IMG/VR virus record: IMGVR_UViG_3300028610_001687
Span: 1 to 56,799 of that record
DNA from: a virus
Strand: one strand, 5' to 3'
DNA length: 56,799 bases
In this document: in pieces, positions 36,437-45,306 of the stretch
How the letters are laid out: each line of letters begins with the position of its first letter
How positions within the stretch are numbered: position 1 is the first letter of the stretch
Made by a program: the position numbers and the translations under genes
The notes under the pieces: generated by a model
What the model was told of the DNA's origin: nothing
What the model saw: only the letters and a program-made list of their open reading frames with translations
Database searches by the model: none

Positions 36437-36811
36437 ATGGCAAAAGTAGAAAAAGTTACATGGGATGACACATATCGTGCAAATCGCACTTGGGGATATG
36501 AAAAATGGGTCGAAAATCTTGATGACTACTGTGGAAAAATACTTGTTCTACAGAAAGATAAAAAAGGCTCAATGCATTATCACATGAAGAAACTCGAAAC
36601 GATGTACTTGAGTTCAGGACGTGTTAATATTCGCTTTAGAGATCCTTCAAACGCAGAAGACTATGTCATAAATCTTCATGTAGGAGATAGTGTTAGAATA
36701 CCACGTGGGCAACAACACCAAATTATCGCATTGATGGATTCGACGTTGATTGAGTTTAGCACGAAACATGAAGAAGAAGATTCTTATAGAGTCGAGTTAG
36801 GATCAAGATGA
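36437..36811 (+). CDS. Cupin, mannose-6-phosphate isomerase type II-like, 124 aa
   Basis: WGYEKW near residue 20, GSMHYHMKKLETMY (metal-binding His and Glu) and IPRGQQHQI followed by EFSTKHEEEDSYR match the C-terminal cupin of bifunctional ManC/PMI enzymes. It may isomerise a sugar phosphate for the mannose branch together with the phosphomannomutase at 19595. Confidence 0.8.
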   Translation: MAKVEKVTWDDTYRANRTWGYEKWVENLDDYCGKILVLQKDKKGSMHYHMKKLETMYLSSGRVNIRFRDPSNAEDYVINLHVGDSVRIPRGQQHQIIALMDSTLIEFSTKHEEEDSYRVELGSR

Positions 36812-37047
36812 AATATTTTGAAGATAAAGCCGACAGATCAAAACCTAGTGGTACGACTTTAGAAAAGGTAGCTAATCAAGAAGATATTTCTAAAGTAGAA
36901 AACAGCTTGTTTGTAATGTATAGACATTCATATGAAGCAGATATTCCAACATTCGATTTAGACATTATACACTATATTAGATTAGAGTCTCTACCAGAAG
37001 ATTTAAGAAACCAAGTTCGCGAACACTTTGGATGGGATCCAAAATGA
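36808..37047 (+). CDS. Hypothetical protein, 79 aa
   Basis: ATGA overlaps on both sides. Acidic helical protein, no motif recognised; a partner of the glycan genes by position. Confidence 0.6.
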   Translation: MKYFEDKADRSKPSGTTLEKVANQEDISKVENSLFVMYRHSYEADIPTFDLDIIHYIRLESLPEDLRNQVREHFGWDPK

Positions 37048-37955
37048 AGATTAACATGATAGGTGCTTTCGTTAGGAATGCTCCATTTGGCACTGAGATT
37101 GCATTCAAGAAAGGACTTGAGCAGATCGGTGTTTCAGTGTTTACATGGGATCCTTCACAAAAAGAATCTCAAACGCTACGTAATGATGCTGATGCAACTA
37201 TTGTATTCAAAGATCAAGGAGAATATTCGCATGTTGTTCTTCGTGATATGAAAACTTTTGGTCAAACTGTAATTGAATATCAACCAGATGATATCCGTGC
37301 ACCTGGCATCCGTGGAATGATGGAACACATGCGGGAGTTTTGTGATTATGCATTCACGTTTGATAAGGAAGGTGCTCGTGTAGCGAACGAGATCGGTTAT
37401 AAGAAAGCCAAAAAATTACTTCTGACTGCAGATCCGGATCTCTATAGACCGCTCGGTCTTCTGCATGATATTGATTTTTGTTTTATTGGAAGTCTTTCGA
37501 ATCCAGTGATGCACGAAAGTCGAAATAAGATGATTAGACTTCTAACTGCAGCTGGTCATAACGTGGTTGCTTTAAGCATTTTTGATCCAGAAATAATTAA
37601 TGCTATCTATAATAGATCAAAAATCGTGTTGAATCATGCTACAGATGTAGGACAAGATTTTGGTTGGGGTTATGGCTACCAATGTAGACACTTTGAAGCA
37701 GGGTTCGCAGGTTCATGTCTTCTTTCCAATTCACTTCTTGATAATGATGGAGATGGGCCAGAACAGTTTTGTACTTTCAATTCAGAAGAAGAGCTTCTTG
37801 AAGATTTAAATCTTTTGCTTGATGGGTGGTATGATGGTCCAATCAACGAACAACAAGGGAAAGCATTGTTACAAGAACTAATGGAAGGACACACTCCACA
37901 ACACAGAGCACGTGAGATCGTTCAGTTCATCGAAGAAGTGAGAGAATGCGATTAA
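37044..37955 (+). CDS. CgeB-like glycosyltransferase, 303 aa
   Basis: ATG 37044 forms a 4-base overlap with the upstream stop. The C-terminal FGWGYGYQCRHFEAGFAGSCLLS resembles the donor site of CgeB/GT1 enzymes. Overlaps the next gene by 10 bases. Confidence 0.68.
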   Translation: MKINMIGAFVRNAPFGTEIAFKKGLEQIGVSVFTWDPSQKESQTLRNDADATIVFKDQGEYSHVVLRDMKTFGQTVIEYQPDDIRAPGIRGMMEHMREFCDYAFTFDKEGARVANEIGYKKAKKLLLTADPDLYRPLGLLHDIDFCFIGSLSNPVMHESRNKMIRLLTAAGHNVVALSIFDPEIINAIYNRSKIVLNHATDVGQDFGWGYGYQCRHFEAGFAGSCLLSNSLLDNDGDGPEQFCTFNSEEELLEDLNLLLDGWYDGPINEQQGKALLQELMEGHTPQHRAREIVQFIEEVRECD

Positions 37956-38524
37956 ATTTAGGATGCGGTTCTGATGTACGGGAAGGCTATATAAACGCTG
38001 ATCTGCTGACATTAAGTTGTCGTGATGTAGTTAAGGTTGACTTGACAGTGTTTCCGTGGCCGTGGAGAGATGCAGAAGAGATCTTGATGCTTGATGTTCT
38101 CGAACATTTTTCTTATCGACTAACAGACACGATCCTTCAGGAAATTTGGTTTACATTAAAAACTGGTGGATTTGTTGAAATTCAAGTTCCTGACTTTGAT
38201 CACTGTGCTATGGCTGCAATGAAAGACGATTGTCTTTGCAACGTATGCGCAAACAAGATGTATTCAGAAGATAAAAAATGTGCAAAATGCAACACGCCTT
38301 TCAATGATATAGCTCAAGCTGCTATGAATAGACTCTATGGCGGGCAGGATTATGAGGGTAACTGGCACTACACAGCGTTTACAAAGTCTCTTTTAGAGCA
38401 TAAGCTCAAACGAATAGGATTCAGTGATATCGAATTTCTAGATAAAAATGAGAATGGTGAGACGTATTTTCAGAATTGGAACTTTAAAGTAAGAGCTTTT
38501 AAATCTGAAGATGCTTGGGGCTAA
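37946..38524 (+). CDS. SAM methyltransferase with zinc insertion, 192 aa
   Basis: LNLGCGSDVREGYINAD at the start binds S-adenosylmethionine and LDVLEHF is the post-I acidic motif. A CNVC...CAKC zinc knuckle pair is inserted near residues 95-112. Small-molecule or sugar methyltransferase. Confidence 0.8.
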   Translation: MRLNLGCGSDVREGYINADLLTLSCRDVVKVDLTVFPWPWRDAEEILMLDVLEHFSYRLTDTILQEIWFTLKTGGFVEIQVPDFDHCAMAAMKDDCLCNVCANKMYSEDKKCAKCNTPFNDIAQAAMNRLYGGQDYEGNWHYTAFTKSLLEHKLKRIGFSDIEFLDKNENGETYFQNWNFKVRAFKSEDAWG

Positions 38525-38526
38525 AT

Positions 38527-39516
38527 ATGGGCTGGAAGAACAAAAACGTATTAATCACTGGCATCAATGGTTTCATTGGCACAGCTCTTGCCAGAAGACT
38601 TCTTCTCGAGGGAGCTAATGTTTCAGGTTTAGTTAAGGAAATTAGCCATGCAGCTGATATTTTGTACCACGGAAACTGCAAGCTCTTCACGGGAGATATC
38701 TGCGATTACACGACATTAAGTGAGATAATCTCACTTCAGGAGATTGATGTAATCTTTCACTTTGCAGCATTTGCCATTGTTAGATCATCTTCAAAAGATC
38801 CAATGTCAACGTATCGTATTAATGTAATGGGAACTGTGAATGTTCTTGAAGCTGCACGCAATGTTGGTAGATGTAAGAGCATTGTAGTTGCTTCCTCAGA
38901 TAAAGCATATGGAGATCATGAGGAACTTCCATATACTGAAGATTTTGCTCTACAACCAAAGAATACATACGATACCTCTAAAGCATGTATGGATATGATT
39001 GCTAGATCTTACGCGCATAACTATGATATGCCAATCTGCGTAACGAGGTGCAGTAATGTCTACGGTCCGGGTGACATGAGCTTATCACGAATCGTTCCAA
39101 ATACAATCAAGCTAATTCTTGATGGAAAAGGCCCAATGCTTTATTCAGATATTGAAAGCATGGAGCGTGAGTTTATCTACATTGATGACGTAGTTGAAGC
39201 TTATCTTAAGTTAGGGACAGGATATTGTGCACTTAAACCAATCAAAGCGCCTCAGGGTGAAGCTTATAACATCGGTGGAACAGGCCCAGTGAAAATCTAT
39301 GATTTAGCTGCCAAGATATCAGAGCTTATGGGTTCAAAGAAGAAACCATTTGTAAGCCGGCGTGATCCATTGTTTAAGGAAATTCAAAGACAGTACATCG
39401 ATGCTAGTAAGCTTTTAACGATACATGCATGGAAGCCTCAAATAGATCTTGATGAGGGTCTTAAGAGAACTGTTGAGTGGTATAAGTCTTTTTACATAGA
39501 TGGTGAATATAAGTGA
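38527..39516 (+). CDS. NDP-sugar dehydratase, CDP-glucose 4,6-dehydratase-like, 329 aa
   Basis: ITGINGFIG (about 9-17) binds NAD; SSDKAYG, YDTSK (catalytic Tyr/Lys) and TRCSNVYGPGD match the CDP-glucose / GDP-mannose 4,6-dehydratase branch of extended SDRs. Makes a deoxysugar precursor. Confidence 0.82.
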   Translation: MGWKNKNVLITGINGFIGTALARRLLLEGANVSGLVKEISHAADILYHGNCKLFTGDICDYTTLSEIISLQEIDVIFHFAAFAIVRSSSKDPMSTYRINVMGTVNVLEAARNVGRCKSIVVASSDKAYGDHEELPYTEDFALQPKNTYDTSKACMDMIARSYAHNYDMPICVTRCSNVYGPGDMSLSRIVPNTIKLILDGKGPMLYSDIESMEREFIYIDDVVEAYLKLGTGYCALKPIKAPQGEAYNIGGTGPVKIYDLAAKISELMGSKKKPFVSRRDPLFKEIQRQYIDASKLLTIHAWKPQIDLDEGLKRTVEWYKSFYIDGEYK

Positions 39517-40544
39517 GAATAGCTTTTGTAGGAATTGAGAGGAATTGGGAAGATCTCGCTAAACGTGATTATGTTTTTCAGTTTATTAAATGTCATCTTG
39601 AGCTTCCTTACTACTATTCTCTATTTGGTAAGAATGAAGTTGATATTGTAACAGATTTTGAGTGGGGTCCACAGACAACTCGTGACGGAGGATTATCATG
39701 CTTAGAGGTAATCCTGTATGATATCTTTAAGGAAAGAGATTATGATGTTGTTGTCCACTGGAGAAAATGGATTGATACTTGTTATAAATCAGAAGCTGTA
39801 AACGTAATCAATAGTCAGGACCACACATACGGTCTTGGTTGGTTGAAGACTGTCGAGAAAGCTACAGAAGAAGGCAAGCTTGATGGTATTCTCTGTTTTC
39901 CTAAGTGGCATGAGAATAATTTGGCAAGTGAGCTCTCACGCCTTACGAGAGCTCCCCAGCTCCTCCCTGGTGTCACGCTTGGTGTTGATACAGAGACATA
40001 TCACCCCTGTGAAAAAGACCCTCGAGCGCTTCTGTGGGCTTCTGATATCGGGAGAGGCTTGCAGGGTGCAATAGAGCTTACACTGAAGCTTTTTCAGCGC
40101 GATAAACGCTTCAAGCTACATATTTGTTGGCCTGACTACACGAATGGCGGAGTCATCATAGATCATCCTGCATTGGAATTTCATAAGAATCTTGACAATG
40201 GTCCTGAGTTATGGGGATTATTCAATAAGTGTAGTTTTCTGCCGTATACTTCGACATTTAAGGAACCCTCTTCAAGAGCTCACAGGCAAGCAATGGCGGC
40301 AGGATGTATAGTGCTGTATCCGCCAAACATGGGAACACCATCAGACTTGATTACATGCGGTGTCGATGGCATCGTATCCCCTGTCAACAGCTGGATAGAT
40401 ACGATCATCGAATATACAGAAGATTCGACAGCATTCGCTTTGATATCAGATAATGCTAGGACTTACGCAGTGAGTGAAAACTGGGAAGTACAAGCAAAAC
40501 GCTTCAATAAGCTATTCGAAGGTATGATAAATGACAAGCATTAA
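39513..40544 (+). CDS. GT4-like glycosyltransferase, 343 aa
   Basis: GTG start overlapping the upstream TGA. C-terminal half YTSTFKEPSSRAHRQAMAAGCIVL has the helix of the GT-B donor domain, although the first Glu of E-x7-E is displaced. Last recognised transferase of the island. Confidence 0.68.
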   Translation: MRIAFVGIERNWEDLAKRDYVFQFIKCHLELPYYYSLFGKNEVDIVTDFEWGPQTTRDGGLSCLEVILYDIFKERDYDVVVHWRKWIDTCYKSEAVNVINSQDHTYGLGWLKTVEKATEEGKLDGILCFPKWHENNLASELSRLTRAPQLLPGVTLGVDTETYHPCEKDPRALLWASDIGRGLQGAIELTLKLFQRDKRFKLHICWPDYTNGGVIIDHPALEFHKNLDNGPELWGLFNKCSFLPYTSTFKEPSSRAHRQAMAAGCIVLYPPNMGTPSDLITCGVDGIVSPVNSWIDTIIEYTEDSTAFALISDNARTYAVSENWEVQAKRFNKLFEGMINDKH

Positions 40545-41529
40545 TACACCCGATTTCTTGGATAACTTTAACGTTGCTGATATGACAGTCGGCATCGTTG
40601 GATTTGGTTACGTTGGTCAAGCAATTGAAAATTTCTTCAATGATCAGTGTCGTACCGTTGTCTATGATAAGTTTAAGAAAGTTCATGATACATACAAGCT
40701 TGACACACTTGAAGACGTTGTTCGTGAGTCAAATGTGGTCTTTCTTGCAGTTCCAACGCCAATGAACAAAGATGGCAGCTGTCACACTAGCATCGTCGAA
40801 AGCGCTCTCAGTGATATTAGAATAGTTGCCAAGAGCATTGATCGTGATACGAGTGAATTCGTCATCGTGATCAAGAGCACAGTGACTCCTGGGTTCACAA
40901 AGAAAATGCAACAGACTGGGCTTCGTGTTGTTTTTTCTCCTGAGTTTCTTACTGAGAAGAATAGCTTTGCAGATCTAGAAAATACATCACGTGTTCTATT
41001 TGGTGGTGATGACGAAGATACGACTATCGTCGTAAGATTCTTCCAAAAGAAACTGCAGAACAAAGCAGTCTTGGGGATGGCAGATGATCCAACGACATTA
41101 GAGATGGTGAAGCTCTTTACGAATACACTACTAATGACAAAGGTTCTCATTGCAAACGAGATTTTTCAAGTCTGTAGACATCTCGACGTTGATTACGAGG
41201 AAGTAATGCTTCTCACTTGTTTAGATCCACGTATTGCACGCAGTCATTTACAAGTTCCAGGACATGATGGACAGCTCGGCGCGGGAGGTCACTGTTTTCC
41301 AAAAGACATTAATAGCCTTAGAAGTGTCGCAGCAGAGTTCGGGACTGGTGAGAAACTATTTAGTGCAGTCATCGAGCGGAATCTTGAGCTTAGAGAGAAG
41401 AAGGATTGGCTTGAGATGAAAGGAAGAGCAGTTGTCGAAGACTACGAAGAAGATAGTGATGGATCTGGACGGGACCCTGTGTACTCAGGAGAGTTCGGGA
41501 ACATATCATCTAGCACTACCAAATCTTGA
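40531..41529 (+). CDS. UDP-glucose/GDP-mannose dehydrogenase-like, truncated, 332 aa
   Basis: GIVGFGYVGQA (about 21-31) binds NAD; VPTPMN, STVTPG, FSPEFL and GGHCFPKD with the catalytic Cys (about 252-259) are all present. It ends soon after the central domain, so the C-terminal UDP-binding domain of normal (about 390-450 aa) enzymes is missing. The last 30 residues overlap the next gene and may be non-homologous. Confidence 0.82.
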   Translation: MTSINTPDFLDNFNVADMTVGIVGFGYVGQAIENFFNDQCRTVVYDKFKKVHDTYKLDTLEDVVRESNVVFLAVPTPMNKDGSCHTSIVESALSDIRIVAKSIDRDTSEFVIVIKSTVTPGFTKKMQQTGLRVVFSPEFLTEKNSFADLENTSRVLFGGDDEDTTIVVRFFQKKLQNKAVLGMADDPTTLEMVKLFTNTLLMTKVLIANEIFQVCRHLDVDYEEVMLLTCLDPRIARSHLQVPGHDGQLGAGGHCFPKDINSLRSVAAEFGTGEKLFSAVIERNLELREKKDWLEMKGRAVVEDYEEDSDGSGRDPVYSGEFGNISSSTTKS

Positions 41530-41779
41530 GGTTATAGAGGAAGTCAACCGTCTTTGGACGAACGGCTGGCATGTAACGATCTTCACTGCTCGTGGCATGG
41601 AATCGTGTGATGGAGATGTCATAATGATTGAGACAATATATCGTGAGATGACAGAGAAATGGTTGAAAGACAACAGAGTCTGTCATGATCGACTCTTGTT
41701 TGGCAAGCCGTCAGCAGATTTTTATGTCGACGATAAAGCTATGCATCCTGCAGAGTTCATAAATTTTAATGATAAGTAA
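41432..41779 (+). CDS. HAD-family sugar phosphatase, 115 aa
   Basis: TTG 41432 gives KIVMDLDGTLC, the HAD nucleophile motif; TIFTARGME and FYVDDKAM supply motifs II and III/IV. Small HAD phosphatases of this type occur in capsule and sugar loci. Position beside the HldE-like pair suggests a sugar-bisphosphate phosphatase role (GmhB-like function by context). 98-base overlap with the dehydrogenase gene. Confidence 0.75.
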   Translation: MSKTTKKIVMDLDGTLCTQESSGTYHLALPNLEVIEEVNRLWTNGWHVTIFTARGMESCDGDVIMIETIYREMTEKWLKDNRVCHDRLLFGKPSADFYVDDKAMHPAEFINFNDK

Positions 41780-42185
41780 TATCGTATTCACGAATGGTTG
41801 TTTCGATCTTCTGCATGCTGGTCATGTAGGAACGTTGAGATACGCAAGAGATCTGACGGGCGGTCGCTTAGGTTCTGTGGTAGTTGGATTGAATAGTGAT
41901 GTCAGCATTAGGAAGATCAAGGGCAACGATCGCCCAATAATCTCTCAGTGGATGCGACGTGATATGCTCTTGGCGCTTAAGTATGTCGATCGTGTCATGA
42001 TATTTGATGAGGAAACACCCTACGATTTAATAAAGAAGCTAAACCCAGACATCATCGTTAAAGGCCCTGAATACCTGAATAAAGATGTTGTGGGATCTGA
42101 TATTGCACGTATTGAAATAGTGCCTAAATCGTACTGTGTCGATATATCAACGTCGAAGACTATAGAGAAGATAAGGAAACTATGA
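41769..42185 (+). CDS. HldE C-terminal-like sugar-phosphate adenylyl/cytidylyltransferase, 138 aa
   Basis: TNGCFDLLHAGHV near the N terminus is the nucleotidyltransferase HxGH motif of the RfaE domain II / TagD family, and ISTSKTIEKI the C-terminal motif. It would activate a heptose-1-phosphate as ADP-heptose. The paired kinase gene follows with a 4-base overlap. Confidence 0.85.
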   Translation: MISNIVFTNGCFDLLHAGHVGTLRYARDLTGGRLGSVVVGLNSDVSIRKIKGNDRPIISQWMRRDMLLALKYVDRVMIFDEETPYDLIKKLNPDIIVKGPEYLNKDVVGSDIARIEIVPKSYCVDISTSKTIEKIRKL

Positions 42186-43084
42186 GTAGAATCCTAGTAG
42201 TTGGTGACATAGTCATAGATTGCTACACACACGTTACGACTTCTCGCATGGCGCAGGAAGCAGATATCCCTGTTTTTGATAAAACTGGTGTGAAAGAGCG
42301 TAGATTAGGTGGAGCTGCAAATGTAGCAGCAAATATCAAAGCACTTGCTGGAGATAGTATTTCTGTAGATCTAAATGGAATAATGAGAGCTCTAGATGCT
42401 GATCTCATGTCAGATAATGATCTTAACGGGTGGATGGTCTGGGGAGATAGTTTAGAAAAACATAGATACGTCTGTGATGATAAGATAGTGTGTCGTGTAG
42501 ATAACAAAAAGAAGTTTGATCGAGCATATAGAGAACATTTTGAAGAGTGTTTTGAGCTCAGTCAGCACTATGACCTGATTGTCATATCTGACTATGACAA
42601 GGGGACAGTAACAGAAAGTGTCACAAAAAAGATTCTAGATTCTGGTATTCCCGTCGTTGTTGATTCGAAGCGAAAAGACCTGAGAATATTTGAGGGAGCA
42701 AAGTTCTTAAACGTGAATGAACACGAATACTCTCTTCAGGTTTCGAATAAAGACTACACGGCCGTTGAACGATTGTTTGACTTTGTCATTGTGACACTTG
42801 GAGAAAAGGGAGCTCAGCTTCACCAGTGTGAGAGCTCAAAAAGCGATGATAAATCGTACATGGTTCATACTGAACGTTTTTCGACAAAAGAAGCAAAACA
42901 TGTTGTAGATGTCACTGGTTGTGGTGATACACATACTGCAGCATTTGCGTTAGGGATTGTTAGAGATCCACAAGATATTAGAGGCGCAGTTAGATATGCG
43001 AATGAGTGTGCCACATTAGCAGTAGAGAAGTTTGGTACAACGAGGATTTCAAGATGGGATTTTTCGAGGAACTTGCAAGAGTAA
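42182..43084 (+). CDS. HldE N-terminal-like PfkB sugar kinase, 300 aa
   Basis: VVGDIVIDCYTHV at the start, RLGGAANVAAN (about 40-50) and VDVTGCGDTHTAAFALG (about 242-258, anion hole and catalytic Asp) match the ribokinase/PfkB family, closest in pattern to RfaE domain I. It would phosphorylate a heptose-7-phosphate at C1. With the two upstream genes it reconstitutes a split HldE plus phosphatase module. Confidence 0.84.
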   Translation: MSRILVVGDIVIDCYTHVTTSRMAQEADIPVFDKTGVKERRLGGAANVAANIKALAGDSISVDLNGIMRALDADLMSDNDLNGWMVWGDSLEKHRYVCDDKIVCRVDNKKKFDRAYREHFEECFELSQHYDLIVISDYDKGTVTESVTKKILDSGIPVVVDSKRKDLRIFEGAKFLNVNEHEYSLQVSNKDYTAVERLFDFVIVTLGEKGAQLHQCESSKSDDKSYMVHTERFSTKEAKHVVDVTGCGDTHTAAFALGIVRDPQDIRGAVRYANECATLAVEKFGTTRISRWDFSRNLQE

Positions 43085-43515
43085 TAAAAAAGTTTGGTAA
43101 GAGAAGACCACTCACTCCAGATACACAACTAACAGAAAACTTCAAGTTGGGAGAGTTTGTGACAAATGATGACAGAAAGACTCAAGTCCCACTTCAGTTT
43201 GTCGACAATGTCAAAGAGCTTGCTAAGAATCTTCAAGTAATTCGTGACCATGTCGGTACTTCTATCAAAGTCTTTTCAGGGTATAGAACGCCTGAACACA
43301 ACGCAGCTATAGGTGGAGTGAAAAATTCCAAACACATGGTTGCTAAAGCTGCAGACTTAAAGTCTCTTTGTTCTACGGCTAAACTCCATGAGTTAATTTT
43401 GCTACTTATCGATGAAGGAAAGATAAAAGAGGGTGGAGTGGGACACTATCCTGGTCGATTCGTGCACTACGATATAAGAGGCACTCGAGCCCGATGGACC
43501 GGTAAAGGAAGATAA
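43054..43515 (+). CDS. M15-type zinc peptidase, endolysin-like, 153 aa
   Basis: GAGG precedes ATG 43054; longer in-frame starts lie in the kinase gene. FSGYRTPEHNAAIGG, SKHMVAKAADLK (His and Asp zinc ligands) and RFVHYDIRG (third His) match peptidase family M15 (D-Ala-D-Ala carboxypeptidase or L-Ala-D-Glu endopeptidase). Likely cuts peptidoglycan stem peptides at lysis or as a tail enzyme. It closes the transcription unit before the promoter at 43538. Confidence 0.85.
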   Translation: MGFFEELARVIKKFGKRRPLTPDTQLTENFKLGEFVTNDDRKTQVPLQFVDNVKELAKNLQVIRDHVGTSIKVFSGYRTPEHNAAIGGVKNSKHMVAKAADLKSLCSTAKLHELILLLIDEGKIKEGGVGHYPGRFVHYDIRGTRARWTGKGR

Positions 43516-43537
43516 GTCTTATAAGCCATCGGTAGGG

Positions 43538-43566
43538 TTTACTTATGGTTTTGCCAATGGTATAAT
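43538..43566 (+). promoter_or_regulatory. Promoter TTTACT-N17-TGGTATAAT
   Basis: TTTACT 43538-43543, exact 17-nt spacer ending TGG, TATAAT 43561-43566. Drives the block that includes the late sigma factor. Confidence 0.78.
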
Positions 43567-43586
43567 TGAGTAATGGAGAATACACA

Positions 43587-43778
43587 ATGAAATTAGGACC
43601 AGATGTTCTTATCGAGATCGTTTCTATCGTACAGGGTGGTTTGTTTGCGCAGACAGACATATCCGATTCACTTAGAGATATTGAGTTATCAGTGGACAAT
43701 GACGAAGTCCTTCATTTAAACTTAGATTATCTTAAGAGAAAAGGAAGAGTTGTTGGCGACGGCGAGGAACTGTGTTAG
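43587..43778 (+). CDS. Hypothetical protein, 63 aa
   Basis: ATGGAGA provides a binding site for ATG 43587. Acidic helical protein that could be a small winged-helix (LKRKGRVV near the end). Unassigned. Confidence 0.6.
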   Translation: MKLGPDVLIEIVSIVQGGLFAQTDISDSLRDIELSVDNDEVLHLNLDYLKRKGRVVGDGEELC

Positions 43779-43781
43779 ATA

Positions 43782-43976
43782 ATGCCGATATATGCCTATA
43801 AATGCTCGAAATGCAAGATAATTGTTGAGATTCAACAGAATTTAGACAAAAAGAACCAACCGATGTGTTGTGAAGAAAACTGCAACATAGAGATGGATCC
43901 AATTATTTCGAAGTCTAATTTTGCACTCAAGGGATCTTGTTGGGCCAAAGATGGGTATTCCAAAGGAACGAAATGA
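43782..43976 (+). CDS. FmdB-like zinc-ribbon protein, 64 aa
   Basis: Begins MPIYAYKCSKC, the FmdB/CxxC_CxxC regulatory-protein signature; the second Cys pair (CCEENC) completes the zinc ribbon. The FALKGSCWAKDGY end is also typical. Role unclear; often in phage structural loci. Confidence 0.75.
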   Translation: MPIYAYKCSKCKIIVEIQQNLDKKNQPMCCEENCNIEMDPIISKSNFALKGSCWAKDGYSKGTK

Positions 43977-44308
43977 CTGCAGTTATAACAATTTTATTTA
44001 TCGTGTCAGCATTGGGGAACGTTATTTCGTATTTTATTACTAAGCGCTTCATCAAGCGCACGATACAGTTTGATGAATTGTTTGAAAATGTCATGGACGA
44101 TATCGACCTTTTCAATGAATATTTTGAATCACTTCTTGCTAAATCGACCTTTTCAAATTCACCAGATATCATGCACTTGAATCGAAATATGACTTTGATG
44201 AAGGGACGATTTGATTACTACGCACAAGTATTCAATGGTGTTAGAGTTGGACGCGCTCTTGCCCCGAAAGAAATAACTGAAGTAGAAAGACCAATTGTTG
44301 TAGATTAG
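43973..44308 (+). CDS. Membrane-anchored helical protein, 111 aa
   Basis: ATGA overlap. One N-terminal membrane helix (about 3-22) followed by a soluble helical part. Function unknown. Confidence 0.62.
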   Translation: MTAVITILFIVSALGNVISYFITKRFIKRTIQFDELFENVMDDIDLFNEYFESLLAKSTFSNSPDIMHLNRNMTLMKGRFDYYAQVFNGVRVGRALAPKEITEVERPIVVD

Positions 44309-44311
44309 ATT

Positions 44312-44983
44312 ATGCCACAATATTTTACAAAAGAAACTGACGAGTACATTAAGAAATTTCTTAAGACTGAAGATTCAGAAAATAAACATGCTCTATTCAA
44401 TGAAGGCATTCGACCTGCATTTGAGAAACTGATCGAGAATCTTATCTTTGTGTACAAATTTTTTACAATCGATGATGTCGAAACTCTTAAGCAGGATTGC
44501 TTAGCAAACTTGTATGAGATGTTACCGAAGTTTGATCCTGAAAAAGGGACGAAAGGATTCTCTTATTTTAACGTCGTAGCAAAGAACTGGTTTATCCAAA
44601 AGACGAGAGAAAGAGCGAAGAAGAACAGGATTGAGCGCGAATTGCACGTGGGAGTCGATAGTGATTCAATACGTGACAATCCCTCGATGACATATTCTCC
44701 ACATGAAGATGACGTTCTTGAGCAGGAATTCTGGAAGAGTCTCTTTACTGAGCTTGACTTCTGGCGTTCAAAGCTTGTCAAGAAGAATGAGAGAAAAGTT
44801 TTAGAAGCCGTGATCTTTCTCATGAGTAATCCAGAACTAGTCACTATTTATAACAAGAAAGCAGTGTATCTTTATTTAAGGGAAATGACTGGACTGAACG
44901 AGAAGCAAGTCGCAATGAATCTTAAGAAGATGCGTGAGCTTTATGCAAAGTGGAAGTCAAAGTATTTTACTGAGGGATATTAA
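44312..44983 (+). CDS. Late-transcription sigma factor, T4 gp55-like, 223 aa
   Basis: The central FDPEKGTKGFSYFNVVAKNWFIQ-type region (about 75-98) matches sigma region 2 of T4 gp55-like factors, with the FDP...A..YF..V..N motif. The C-terminal half has helices that could contact DNA or the clamp. gp55 directs host RNA polymerase to late promoters; its location at the head of the tail genes fits. Confidence 0.8.
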   Translation: MPQYFTKETDEYIKKFLKTEDSENKHALFNEGIRPAFEKLIENLIFVYKFFTIDDVETLKQDCLANLYEMLPKFDPEKGTKGFSYFNVVAKNWFIQKTRERAKKNRIERELHVGVDSDSIRDNPSMTYSPHEDDVLEQEFWKSLFTELDFWRSKLVKKNERKVLEAVIFLMSNPELVTIYNKKAVYLYLREMTGLNEKQVAMNLKKMRELYAKWKSKYFTEGY

Positions 44984-44988
44984 AGATT

Positions 44989-45306
44989 GTGAAGCAATCA
45001 GAAGACTATATACTGAAGGCGCTAGAGAATATTACAGCTGATAGAAAGCGTCTAGAAACACTCTATGATGAGCTCAATGAACAAGGTGCAGCTGATCCAT
45101 TCGTACGTCAGGCTATCAGTGATAATCTTGTGAAGATCGTTGATTCTCTCACTAAGCAGACTGGCCAGGTAGTGGAGCTTGCAAAGCTTAAGCAGAAGCT
45201 TGAGAAGCCAGAAACTACAGATAATAAAAATCTTACGAAAGACGACAAAGATAGTCTATTTGACGTAATTGAAGCAAAACCACTGGGGAGAACAGCAGAT
45301 GCCTGA
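44989..45306 (+). CDS. Helical protein, 105 aa, GTG start
   Basis: Predicted long coiled-coil helices (about 10-75). Directly behind the sigma factor; could be a co-activator or chaperone, but there is no motif. Function unknown. Confidence 0.62.
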   Translation: MKQSEDYILKALENITADRKRLETLYDELNEQGAADPFVRQAISDNLVKIVDSLTKQTGQVVELAKLKQKLEKPETTDNKNLTKDDKDSLFDVIEAKPLGRTADA

